From JAFGOG01 sp034429215 (GTDB lineage Bacteria; Chloroflexota; Anaerolineae; JAAYZQ01), in assembly GCA_034429215.1 (NCBI GenBank), contig DAOUGI010000094.1:7524-71523 (forward strand): a stretch of 64,000 bases of DNA, given 5' to 3'. This document shows, one piece after another, positions 52,181-60,378 of the stretch (position 1 is the first letter of the stretch; every line of letters starts with the position of its first letter). A program made the position numbers and the translations under genes. The notes under the pieces are model-generated. The model was not told the DNA's origin and did not search any database. It saw nothing but the letters and a program-made list of their open reading frames with translations.

Positions 52181-53077
52181 GTGCGCAGTCCCGGCCGCGG
52201 CTATCTGCTGGTCCTCGGCGCAGCGGCCGCCTGGTCCACGTCCGGGTTGTTCATCCGCTGGACGGTGGCCAGCGGCGGCCTGTCGGCGCTGTCGCTCGCC
52301 TTCTGGCGCGATCTAGCCACAGCCGTCAGCCTGATCCTGGGCCTGGCCCTGTTCAAGCGAGAATGGCTGCGGGTCGAGCGGCGTGACCTGCCGTGGCTGG
52401 CCGGGCTGGGCATCGTCGGGGTCGGCGCCTTTCACGTGCTGTGGAACTTGACGATCACGCGCATCGGCTACGCGGCCGCCACGGTCCTGGTCTGCTCCGC
52501 GCCGGTGTTTGTCACCATCATGGCCTGGCTGATCTGGCGCGAGCCGCTTACCTGGCCCAAGATCGCGGCGATCGTCATGAGCTTGGCCGGCTGCGTCCTG
52601 GTGGCAGGACTGGACAAGCTGGCCGGCACCGACCTGACGGCCGGCGGACTGATCTTGGGGCTGATCGTGGCGCTGGCCTATGGCAGCTTTAGCCTGTTCA
52701 GCCGCCGCCTCACCGGCCACTATTCGCCGTGGACGATCCTGACCTACGGCTTTGCCTTTGCCGCCCTCACCCTGCTGCCCTTCCAATTCGCTATCGAGCA
52801 GCCTTGGCCGCTGCCGGCCGAAACGTGGCTGTGGTTTGCCGGGTTGGTATGCGTAGCGACGATCGCGCCCTTTGCGGCCTACCTGACCGGCCTGACCCAC
52901 CTGCCGGTCAGCGTGGCCAGCATCCTTTCCGCCTCGGAAGTGCTGTTTGGTGCGATGATCGGCTATGTCATCTTTGGCGAGCAGATGCAGGGCTGGCAGC
53001 CGGTAGGCGCCGCCTTGGTGGTTGGCGGCGTTATCCTGCTGGCAACCAGGACAAATCGGCAAACAGCTCATAGCTGA
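52181..53077 (+). CDS. EamA-family (DMT superfamily) permease
   Basis: 298 residues starting at a GTG two bases after the malQ stop. Ten membrane helices form two EamA repeats: GAAAAWSTSGLFIRW begins the first and ILGLIVALAYGSFSLFSRRL the second, and the second ends with SASEVLFGAMIGYVIFGEQM. These drug/metabolite transporters move amino acids or small metabolites; the substrate is unknown. Confidence 0.9.
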   Translation: MRSPGRGYLLVLGAAAAWSTSGLFIRWTVASGGLSALSLAFWRDLATAVSLILGLALFKREWLRVERRDLPWLAGLGIVGVGAFHVLWNLTITRIGYAAATVLVCSAPVFVTIMAWLIWREPLTWPKIAAIVMSLAGCVLVAGLDKLAGTDLTAGGLILGLIVALAYGSFSLFSRRLTGHYSPWTILTYGFAFAALTLLPFQFAIEQPWPLPAETWLWFAGLVCVATIAPFAAYLTGLTHLPVSVASILSASEVLFGAMIGYVIFGEQMQGWQPVGAALVVGGVILLATRTNRQTAHS

Positions 53078-53094
53078 CTTGGTGATTCGCCTGT

Positions 53095-53123
53095 TTGCCA
53101 AATCAGGCAGACTGTGTTAAACT
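53095..53123 (+). promoter_or_regulatory. Promoter of tRNA-Arg
   Basis: TTGCCA (53095-53100), 17-base spacer, TAAACT (53118-53123) with TGT before the -10. Confidence 0.7.
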
Positions 53124-53134
53124 CCGGTCCGTGA

Positions 53135-53206
53135 GCCCCCGTAGCTCAGTGGATAGAGCAGTGGCCTCCGGAGCCATGTGCAGGCGTTCGAGTCGCCTCG
53201 GGGGTA
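53135..53206 (+). tRNA. tRNA-Arg (CCG)
   Basis: Cloverleaf: acceptor GCCCCCG/CGGGGGT, D arm TAGCTCAGTGGATAGAGCA, anticodon loop CTCCGGA (anticodon CCG), T arm AGGCG-TTCGAGT-CGCCT, discriminator A, no encoded CCA, then six T. As in the tRNA-Glu here, the first pair is G1-U72. It borders an AT-richer island, a usual integration position. Confidence 0.94.
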
Positions 53207-53694
53207 CTTTTTTAAGACCTGTCAGTTCGACTGCGCAGCGGCCGACAGGGGATATATCTTGTGCGGTGGCTGCGGGGCTGCTCCCGCCATCCACTCTGAG
53301 CGCGAAAAGGTAGGGGGAGCCTCGCAAGAGGCTTCCCCTGTTCTTATACCCTGGTTGTGGGCTCAGGCCGATAAGGTTGGTAGCGCAAAGTTCAATACTC
53401 TGAGCGCGTGTCGGTTTCGTGGCCCTCTGCCAAATCGAGCTGGTTTGGTTGGGCAACCTGAAACTAACAGATTCAATTGGCTCAAAGAAATGGGAAGCTT
53501 TGAAGAAACAGCCACACCGACTGAGGTTATTCGGTCACTCATTGCTCGAAACCATTTGGGTTGTTGGGACGAGTAGCGCGGTAGGAGCACCTGCCAGTCT
53601 GAGCTCATGATCAATGTAGTCCATTCGCCAGTATCTTCCGTCGAGGAAGCTATGGACATTACCTATCAGCTGAAATCGAAGAGAAGACAATAAA
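53207..53694 (+). other. Gene-poor junction between tRNA-Arg and the island
   Basis: No convincing gene over 488 bases. The left half is GC-rich and holds a 12-bp hairpin with a GCAA tetraloop (53312-53339), a likely terminator. From about 53380 the composition turns AT-richer. A 28-codon frame (53607-53693, MINVVHSPVSSVEEAMDITY at its start) ends one base before the methyltransferase TTG. It may be a small gene or a degraded end. No repeat of the tRNA 3' end was found to the right. Confidence 0.5.
53312..53339 (+). terminator. GCAA-tetraloop hairpin
   Basis: Stem 53312-53323 with 53328-53339 (AGGGGGAGCCTC/GAGGCTTCCCCT, one G-T pair), loop GCAA, followed by a weak T-rich stretch. Confidence 0.65.
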
Positions 53695-55209
53695 TTGAAG
53701 GGGTTAGAGTCTCAGCAAGCAAAAAGAAATAGACTCGGTCAATTTGCTACTCCGCCGGAACTAGCAGAAGAGATCCTGCTGTATGTAAGACAACTTCCAC
53801 TTCCTTTTTCTGAGATCCGTTTTTTGGAGCCTGCGTTTGGAATGGGGGCACTCTTTGCAGCCTTGCTAAAGACCTTTCCGTTATCGCAGATTGAACGAGC
53901 AATGGGGTATGAGATTGATCTGGACATAGGGAAATGCGCCCAAGAGCGTTGGGAGGAAACTCTACTTGAATTACTGATAGAGGACTTTACGAAAGCCAAT
54001 CCGCCGCAACGTATGAACCAGCGGGCGAATCTGCTCATCTGCAATCCACCTTATGTCCGTCATCATCACATCTCAGTAGAGGAAAAAACACGGCTAAAGT
54101 CGGCTACAGATCGGCTAACCTCTTCAAAACTTAATGGAATGAGCGGTCTATACTGCTACTTCTTGTTGTTGGCTCACCACTGGATGGCGGAAGACGCGAT
54201 TGCCGGCTGGTTGATACCTAGCGAGTTCATGTATGTCAACTACGGAGAACCTATTAGAGAATACCTGACACATAAAGTCACTCTGCTTCACGTCCATCGT
54301 TTCCGGCCAGAAGAGTCGCAATTTGACGATGCTCTTGTTTCTTCTGCTGTGGTTTGGTTTAGAAATGCGGTGCCACCACCAAATCACCAAGTTGCATTTA
54401 GCCTTGGTGGCTCACTTCTCAGACCAGAAGAATCGAATACTATTTCGCTGACTGCATTGAGACAGGCCTCAAAGTGGAACCAGTACTTGGGAATCGGGGA
54501 GGAGCTGTCTACCTCAATCACTCCTCAACCAGGGCATAAGAAGTTGTCTGACCTGTTCGTTATCAAGCGGGGTTTGGCAACGGGCGCAAACGAGTTCTTC
54601 ATCCTCACGCCCGAACAAGTTGCAGAACATAAGCTACCTACAGAGTTCTTAAAACCTGTTTTGCCAAGTTCTCGGTATCTACCCGTTAACGAGATCCAAG
54701 CTGATGGAGATGGAAACCCCATTTTGACTGAGAAACGCTTCCTGTTGGACTGTCATCTACCCATGGAGAAGCTGGAGGCCGAATACCCTTCTTTGTATCG
54801 ATATCTCCAGTTGGGAACAGTTGAAGGTTTCAACGAACGGACCTTGTGCAGAAGTCGCAGCCCGTGGTATTCCCAGGAGAAACGACCCTCAGCTCCTCTC
54901 CTATGTACCTACATGGGACGACACATATCGCAAAGTCAACCGTTCCGTTTTATTCTGAATCATTCGAATGCAACTGCAACCAACACATATTTGATGATGT
55001 ATCCAAACCCCCAGTTAGAACAGATACTAACAAATGAGCCTAGCTTACTTGAGGCCGTATGGCAAGCCCTAAATGAAATCTCGATAGACAGGCTTAAGGC
55101 TGAAGGGCGCGTATATGGTGGCGGCTTGTACAAACTCGAGCCTGGCGAGCTTTCTAACATACCGGCTGACAGCATTCTGAGCATTGTTCTCAAAGGTACA
55201 AGTCCATGA
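53695..55209 (+). CDS. N6-adenine DNA methyltransferase, Eco57I/TaqI-like
   Basis: 504 residues from a TTG start; no ATG is available in frame. Motif X region LGQFATPPELAEEI, motif I FLEPAFGMGAL (from residue 43), motif IV NPPY (117-120), and a C-terminal TaqI-type target recognition domain beginning near residue 283 with IKRGLATGANEFFIL. It should methylate adenine in a specific DNA sequence. No nuclease domain is fused and no restriction gene follows. Instead it overlaps the dual-GHKL gene by ATGA. First gene of the four-gene island cassette. Confidence 0.9.
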   Translation: MKGLESQQAKRNRLGQFATPPELAEEILLYVRQLPLPFSEIRFLEPAFGMGALFAALLKTFPLSQIERAMGYEIDLDIGKCAQERWEETLLELLIEDFTKANPPQRMNQRANLLICNPPYVRHHHISVEEKTRLKSATDRLTSSKLNGMSGLYCYFLLLAHHWMAEDAIAGWLIPSEFMYVNYGEPIREYLTHKVTLLHVHRFRPEESQFDDALVSSAVVWFRNAVPPPNHQVAFSLGGSLLRPEESNTISLTALRQASKWNQYLGIGEELSTSITPQPGHKKLSDLFVIKRGLATGANEFFILTPEQVAEHKLPTEFLKPVLPSSRYLPVNEIQADGDGNPILTEKRFLLDCHLPMEKLEAEYPSLYRYLQLGTVEGFNERTLCRSRSPWYSQEKRPSAPLLCTYMGRHISQSQPFRFILNHSNATATNTYLMMYPNPQLEQILTNEPSLLEAVWQALNEISIDRLKAEGRVYGGGLYKLEPGELSNIPADSILSIVLKGTSP

Positions 55210-57530
55210 CCAAAGCGGCTACAAGAAGTGGAGTCTTCAATTTTGCAGTCGATGCAGGTCTGCTCTTTGAACTTGGCGAGCGACTTGTTACACGCCCGTC
55301 TATAGCGCTGAGCGAACTTATCAAAAACGCGTACGACGCTGACGCAACCAGGGCAACTGTACTGATTGAAAATGTTAGAGCAGAAGAAGATGACAAATCC
55401 GAACACTCAACAAAAGACACAAAACATCCAACCGGTTCGATTCTAATCGAAGACAATGGTTCTGGAATGACATTTGAAGATGTGCGGGATCATTGGATGC
55501 GAATAGCTACGGATGACAAAATCCGCAATCCGATTTCTCCGCTATATGGCCGTTTGCGCACCGGAGCAAAAGGAATAGGTAGATTTGCTGCTCGTCGTTT
55601 AGCAGACACACTGTCTCTAGTATCTGTTGCAGGTCGTGACGATGGCACAAAGGAAGAAGTCTCGGTAAAATTCGAATGGGGAAAAGCATTTAGACGAGGT
55701 CAAGATCTGTCTTCGGTAGAAGTCAATTACGAAAGAAGGAGTGTGGATAAAGATACGCCCACAGGCGTTACACTGCTACTTGAGGAAATCAGAGATAGAT
55801 GGACCGAGGAAGACATCGCCGAATTGAGGCGAGACCTTGTCACTCTCATGGATCCATTTCCAAGCGACAAGATCTTGCGAACTAAAGAGATTGATGGCTT
55901 CCAAGCAGATCCAGGCTTTTCGGCAACGCTGCAAGCTGGTGAGTTCCCCGAGCAAGAAGGAGAATTGCGAGAGCATTTCTTCAAAGCTGCTTGGGGAGAA
56001 TTGACAGGGGAAGTTGATTCAGAAGGAAGAGCCCACTATAAATTCAAAACCCAGAAATCAAGCGATGTTTCAGAGTATGTTGAGGATCAAGCACACTTTC
56101 AGGACATAGTTGGCACGGACTTCAAGATATACTTTTTCGTCTATGCTAGTCGTCATTTCAGAGATGTTGATTTTGGCTATCAAGAAGCCATCAAATACGG
56201 CCGCGAATTCGGTGGAGTGCGTATATACTTGAATGGTTTTAGAGTCTATGGTTATGGTGAAAAGGGTGAAGACTGGCTTCGTCTCAATGAGCTGCGAGCC
56301 GAACGAGAACGAACGCCAGACGACCTGACACCATTCTTACGGCAAGAGTACCGCAAACTCCGAAGAGAGTTCGTGCAACCCTTTCTGAGTCTTCCAGGCA
56401 ATAACCAACTCTTTGGTGCAGTCTTTCTAACACAGTCACAACAAGCTTCTGTAAACGGCGATGAAAAAGGAACCAAGATTGAACTAAACATTGCGCGTGA
56501 CCGATTGGTTGAAAACGACGCATTCAATCAGCTGCGTCTCCTACTGAAAACCGGTATATATTGGATGACTGTCGAATATGCTCGATTCAGATGGAAAGAA
56601 GAAGTCCGAGAACCCTTTCCGGAAATCAACAGGCCTATTGAACCAGTCACTCCACAAGTTGAAGATGCCCTACGGTTTATTGAACATCAGGTACAGACTT
56701 CGCCAAAACTGGGCCCAGAACAAAAAAGCGAAATTTCTCGAGCCATCACAAATATCCGACAAGTAACTAGACAATATGATCAAGCGCGGAAAGAGTATGA
56801 CAAAAAGCGAATTACTGAGATATCCATGCTCCGCGTATTAGCTTCTCTCGGGACAACCATTGCTTTCCTAAATCATCAACTCCGTGCTGTGGAAAACAAC
56901 CTTGCAGAAATCGCAGCATTGTTCAAAATCTATGCGAAAGACGTATCGCCGCAGATCCGTGATGCCTACCTGGAGAATGTACGAGACTTGTGGCAATGGC
57001 ACCAGCTAATCAAGACGCAGGTCGATCAGTTGAATTTTCTGCTTGGGCTCAAGGCCAGAAGCGAACTCAAACCACATAACTTGCATAAGGTTGTCAATGA
57101 CGTTGCAAGACCTCTAGAAGGCTATGCTCAAGACTTTGGGATTAACTTCGACAACAAAGTTCCGAACAACCTTATGAGTCCCCCAATGTACTTGGCCGAG
57201 ATTCACGCCATCCTGATAAATATCTTGACCAATGCATTGAAGGCAGTTCGCTATCAACCAGAAAGAAAGATCTCGGTTCAAGGAGGATATCGCGGGCGTC
57301 AAGTCTTCGTTCAGATGATTGATACAGGCAAGGGGTTAGATATCCCTCGGGAGTCCGCGTTTGAGCCCTTCACAACGACTAGTGCGCCAGATCCGGTTCT
57401 AGGAGAAGGTACAGGGTTAGGTCTTTATGTCGTGCGTGCTATTGTTCAATCATACAATGGCACGGTACACTTTGTCAACGCACCCAACGGCTGGAAAACG
57501 TGTGTTGAAATTACGCTTCCCAGGAGATAG
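55206..57530 (+). CDS. Dual GHKL ATPase: Hsp90/MORC-like N-terminus plus histidine-kinase-like C-terminus
   Basis: 774 residues. The N-terminal GHKL domain shows SELIKNAYDAD (Glu37, Asn41, Asp45), IEDNGSGM (81-88) and TGAKGIGRFAARRL (from 119). A middle region of about 350 residues is unassigned. Then comes a helical segment with FLNHQLRAVENNL, where His557 sits in an H-box-like position. The C-terminal HATPase has NILTNALKAV, DTGKGL, FEPFTT and GEGTGLGLYVV. So one chain carries two ATP-binding folds. The next gene is a receiver protein, which suggests a phosphorelay. Sensor input and the role of the first ATPase are unknown. Confidence 0.85.
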   Translation: MTKAATRSGVFNFAVDAGLLFELGERLVTRPSIALSELIKNAYDADATRATVLIENVRAEEDDKSEHSTKDTKHPTGSILIEDNGSGMTFEDVRDHWMRIATDDKIRNPISPLYGRLRTGAKGIGRFAARRLADTLSLVSVAGRDDGTKEEVSVKFEWGKAFRRGQDLSSVEVNYERRSVDKDTPTGVTLLLEEIRDRWTEEDIAELRRDLVTLMDPFPSDKILRTKEIDGFQADPGFSATLQAGEFPEQEGELREHFFKAAWGELTGEVDSEGRAHYKFKTQKSSDVSEYVEDQAHFQDIVGTDFKIYFFVYASRHFRDVDFGYQEAIKYGREFGGVRIYLNGFRVYGYGEKGEDWLRLNELRAERERTPDDLTPFLRQEYRKLRREFVQPFLSLPGNNQLFGAVFLTQSQQASVNGDEKGTKIELNIARDRLVENDAFNQLRLLLKTGIYWMTVEYARFRWKEEVREPFPEINRPIEPVTPQVEDALRFIEHQVQTSPKLGPEQKSEISRAITNIRQVTRQYDQARKEYDKKRITEISMLRVLASLGTTIAFLNHQLRAVENNLAEIAALFKIYAKDVSPQIRDAYLENVRDLWQWHQLIKTQVDQLNFLLGLKARSELKPHNLHKVVNDVARPLEGYAQDFGINFDNKVPNNLMSPPMYLAEIHAILINILTNALKAVRYQPERKISVQGGYRGRQVFVQMIDTGKGLDIPRESAFEPFTTTSAPDPVLGEGTGLGLYVVRAIVQSYNGTVHFVNAPNGWKTCVEITLPRR

Positions 57531-57536
57531 ATCAGG

Positions 57537-58631
57537 ATGGAAATCAGAATTTGCTATATTGATGATGAGCCAGATCAAGCAAAACGATTTGGGCGTATCC
57601 TAGAAGCATCAGGTAATCTTAAGGTTGTACACAAACAGCCCACTCCTGATATAGGTGCTATTGTATCATCTTGCGCCACTGATCTGTTTCTTGTAGACTA
57701 TGAGTTAGACAGGCAACTAGACGATCAGCATGTCAACTATACAGGAAGTACTCTGGTCACAGCTATTCGAGAAAGAGCTCCAGATTATCCAATAGTCTTG
57801 ATTACGAGAGATTCCATTTTGGATTCCCGCCAGAAGGAAGAGCTCCGAAGTGAACTACGAATAGATGATGTCTTCTACAAAGGAGAGATTGCTACTGAAC
57901 AAAAAGAAGGAGCTACTGACGCCTTCCTTTTTGCCGACAAGCTGATCGGATTGGTGAGAGGTTTTGAGGCGCTTAGAAGCATTCCTACTGAGCACAGAGA
58001 TTGGCCGGCCTTGCTCGGAGTATTGAAAGTCTCTTCCGACGAATCCGCTCTCATCTTGAAGGCATCGCCTCCTTTGTACCAAAACCGTGGCATACCTGAA
58101 TGGGGAGTCTCTCGAATGGCTTGGTGGATTAGGAATACGCTTTTGGCGTTTCCAGGAATCTTATATGATCCAGTCTATGCTGCAACTGAATTGAGAATAT
58201 CAGTTGAATCATTTCTATTGCCTGAGGTCCAGAAGCTGTTCGATGGAGCGAAGTACAAAGGCATTTTCGCTCCTGATGATGGCCGGTGGTGGAGAGAGTC
58301 GTTGTGGCACACCGCTATGGAATACGTGCAAGATAAGGATTTTGTAGACAAATTCCCCGAGATGTTTCACAGGCGCACAGGCATAAGATTAGAACCATCT
58401 ATAAGCATTGTCCGCGGAGAAACGCCGGCAGATACCGTTTGCCACATTCTCCATGAGCCAGTTATGTATAAGTATACGCTTGCATATCGGCCTGACAACA
58501 GGCCGCCAATTATGGACCCTGCTCGTGTTTCTTTCACTGCAATTCAACAATGCTATGATCAGATTCAAAGAATCTTTCTGGAGGGTGTCGACGACGAGGC
58601 GCTTAACAAAATACAGGAAATGGAGCTATGA
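57537..58631 (+). CDS. Response regulator with receiver domain and unknown C-terminal domain
   Basis: 364 residues. The N-terminal receiver domain has all key residues: Asp9/Asp10 (YIDDEP), phospho-acceptor Asp54 (FLVDYELD), Thr88 (VLITRDS) and Lys113 (VFYKGEI). The remaining 230 or so residues match no output domain recognised by eye and have no HTH. They contain WGVSRMAWWIRNTLLAFPG and GRWWRESLWHTAMEYVQDKD. A non-DNA effector or partner-binding domain is likely. It follows the kinase-like gene by six bases and overlaps the next gene by ATGA. Confidence 0.85.
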   Translation: MEIRICYIDDEPDQAKRFGRILEASGNLKVVHKQPTPDIGAIVSSCATDLFLVDYELDRQLDDQHVNYTGSTLVTAIRERAPDYPIVLITRDSILDSRQKEELRSELRIDDVFYKGEIATEQKEGATDAFLFADKLIGLVRGFEALRSIPTEHRDWPALLGVLKVSSDESALILKASPPLYQNRGIPEWGVSRMAWWIRNTLLAFPGILYDPVYAATELRISVESFLLPEVQKLFDGAKYKGIFAPDDGRWWRESLWHTAMEYVQDKDFVDKFPEMFHRRTGIRLEPSISIVRGETPADTVCHILHEPVMYKYTLAYRPDNRPPIMDPARVSFTAIQQCYDQIQRIFLEGVDDEALNKIQEMEL

Positions 58632-59383
58632 ACGCCAAGCAAGTGCGTGAGGGCCTCGATATACTGCAAACGCAGTTATCCAGAATCCTCGATCCTACTC
58701 ATACTGGTCGGGCCATAGAAAACGCTAAAGAACAAGCAGCGGTCTCTGAATGCTTCTACAACAAATACCATAATAGATCAGATTATGCTCACCCATACGT
58801 TACCGAAGGATGGGGATTCAAGATTGACGATCCTCCTCTACGTTTTGTTGAAACTCAAATCAATGGATACCAATTCGCCGTCGACGTCATATGTGACTTT
58901 CGATGGAAAGAGGATGTACCATGCAGGCAGTGCATAGTATTAAGGCTCTGGTCCTCAGATCACAGAGTGCTCTATCGAGAAGAATGGGATTCAAATTCCA
59001 TTCTAGATTCGTATTCAAAAGGTGGGTTTACAGAGCGGGTCATGGCCCGGTTTCATTTCGAAGAGGCAGTACCAAGTACTCCCGAACCCCCGTACCATAT
59101 GCAAGTAGGGGGAGTGGCAAGACTCAATGAACGCTGTTGGTTACACCCTGGAATCGATGTTCCGCGTTTTCCATTTCCACCGATGGATCTGTTCTTGATG
59201 TGTGAGTTAATAGGGGTCAATTTTTACCCACAAGTGTACAGAAAAATCAGGAATGACAATACCTGGAAAGGGCAGATCCTCAAAAGTCAGGAAGCATTGC
59301 TTCGCAAGTATTACGAGGACTGCTGTAAGATTATTCAGGATTCCAAAACCATATTTAGCGCTCATCTAGATCTAGAGCGGTAG
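58628..59383 (+). CDS. Protein of unknown function, last gene of the island cassette
   Basis: 251 residues, soluble, no membrane helix and no motif recognised. Notable stretches are YAHPYVTEGWGFKIDDPP and WLHPGIDVPRFPFPPMDLFL. The predicted mix of strands and helices suggests one globular domain. Because it is translationally coupled to the response regulator (ATGA), it may be the regulated effector or a sensor partner. That is inference. Hairpins follow the stop. Confidence 0.7.
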   Translation: MNAKQVREGLDILQTQLSRILDPTHTGRAIENAKEQAAVSECFYNKYHNRSDYAHPYVTEGWGFKIDDPPLRFVETQINGYQFAVDVICDFRWKEDVPCRQCIVLRLWSSDHRVLYREEWDSNSILDSYSKGGFTERVMARFHFEEAVPSTPEPPYHMQVGGVARLNERCWLHPGIDVPRFPFPPMDLFLMCELIGVNFYPQVYRKIRNDNTWKGQILKSQEALLRKYYEDCCKIIQDSKTIFSAHLDLER

Positions 59384-59401
59384 CTCTGCACTATTCTACT
59401 G

Positions 59402-59424
59402 GTGCCCACGCTCTGCGCGGGCAC
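59402..59424 (+). terminator. Hairpin after the island cassette
   Basis: GTGCCC (59402-59407) pairs with GGGCAC (59419-59424), with more pairing possible inside. A second small hairpin (GGACGC/GCGTCC) follows. No T-run, so termination is only suggested. Confidence 0.4.
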
Positions 59425-59448
59425 GTTAACCCGGACGCTCCGCGTCCA

Positions 59449-59645
59449 CTAGCGCCACTCTGCTGGGCGGTGCAGCACAAAGCCGTCCGGCTTGACCACC
59501 TGATCGGGGAACACGCTGTTGACCAGGGTGACCCAGTCGAAGTGCAGGCAATCGTGCGCCACGTTCTTGAGCGCGTTAGAATGGCGAGCCGGGGGAGATC
59601 AAGGATATCTTGATGTAAGGTGCCACGTGAGCGAGAGAGCATCAA
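59449..59645 (-). pseudogene. Frameshifted, truncated gene remnant
   Basis: On the minus strand one frame gives HVAPYIKISLIS and, after a run of five C (near 59592), another frame continues ARHSNALKNVAHDCL and later FPDQVVKPDGFVLH to a stop at 59449. Removing one C joins them into a single protein-like C-terminus of about 60 residues. No 5' part is found. The protein family was not recognised. Confidence 0.45.
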
Positions 59646-59770
59646 CCGCCGGCGTCTCTACCGTGCAGCTTGCCGATGATTTCTTCTTCCACCTTTAATA
59701 CATCCAGAGGTTGGCGCCCCCCACTGGTCCTACTCCCAACGGCTGATCCACAAATACTCCCTCTGGCCTA

Positions 59771-59798
59771 TTGACTTTTCCTCAGCTTCCCGTATAAT
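59771..59798 (+). promoter_or_regulatory. Promoter upstream of the phage-like HTH gene
   Basis: TTGACT (59771-59776), 16-base spacer, TATAAT (59793-59798). It leaves a leader of about 170 bases containing several short GC hairpins, for which no known riboswitch class was recognised. Confidence 0.6.
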
Positions 59799-59976
59799 AG
59801 AGACAGTGGAACGTTAGTTCTATTCTGGGCCACGCGCTGCCCCCGCGTCAAGAGCCCGCCGTTCAGTGCCGATAGGTAGAGCCCAGGCGATGCAAGCCCG
59901 TTTTCTACCCGTGGAATCCTTGGCCGAATACCACGAGTAGGGGTGGGGGCTCCCCGCCCTCTTCAGAGGAGAAACA

Positions 59977-60378
59977 ATGGCCGAAAGCAAGCTCAGCCCC
60001 CGCCAGGCGCACTTTGTGTCCGCCATGCTCGCCGCCCGCACCATGGCTGAGGCCGCCCGCCAGGCCGGCATCTCCGATCGCACTGCCTACGCCTACATGA
60101 ACGACCCGCAAGTCCGGGCCGCCATCGGCCGCGGCCTCGACGACGTCCTGGCCGATGCCACCCGCCAGATCACCGGCGCCGTCGCTCAGGCCCTCGCCAC
60201 CCTGGAAGCCATCCTCAAGGATCCCGCCGCCCCGCCCGCCTCTCGCGTTGCCGCCGCTCGGCTCATCCTTGATGCCGGGCCGCGCTATCGCCAGACCCTC
60301 GATCTGGCGACCCGCGTCGCCAACCTCGAAGACCTGCAAAGGAGCATAGAGCATGAGCCTGATACGTCGTACCGCTAG
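59977..60378 (+). CDS. Phage-type HTH protein (terminase-small-subunit-like / phBC6A51 family)
   Basis: 133 residues after AGAGGAG. The N-terminal part, LSPRQAHFVSAMLAA followed by EAARQAGISDRTAYAYMNDP, is the helix-turn-helix pattern of phage small terminases and phBC6A51-like proteins. The rest is a helical tail. No large terminase or capsid gene is nearby, so this is probably a domesticated or leftover phage gene. It overlaps the next frame by 26 bases. Confidence 0.72.
   Translation: MAESKLSPRQAHFVSAMLAARTMAEAARQAGISDRTAYAYMNDPQVRAAIGRGLDDVLADATRQITGAVAQALATLEAILKDPAAPPASRVAAARLILDAGPRYRQTLDLATRVANLEDLQRSIEHEPDTSYR

Larger units (their letters stand above)
53380..59395. mobile_element. 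Genomic island next to tRNA-Arg (defence-like cassette)
   Basis: Over about 6 kb the DNA is visibly AT-richer, with A/T-ending codons, while both flanks are strongly GC-rich. It begins after tRNA-Arg(CCG) and contains four tightly packed genes in one direction, then several gene remnants. No integrase or direct repeat was found, so the mode of entry is unknown. The ends are judged by eye from composition. Confidence 0.7.

Noticed and set aside
53135..59500. tRNA-Arg 3'-end duplication marking the right end of the island
   Set aside because: No repeat of the last 15-20 bases of the tRNA was found near 59.4 kb. Only a short GGTAGCTC match was seen, which is not significant. No integrase gene is present.
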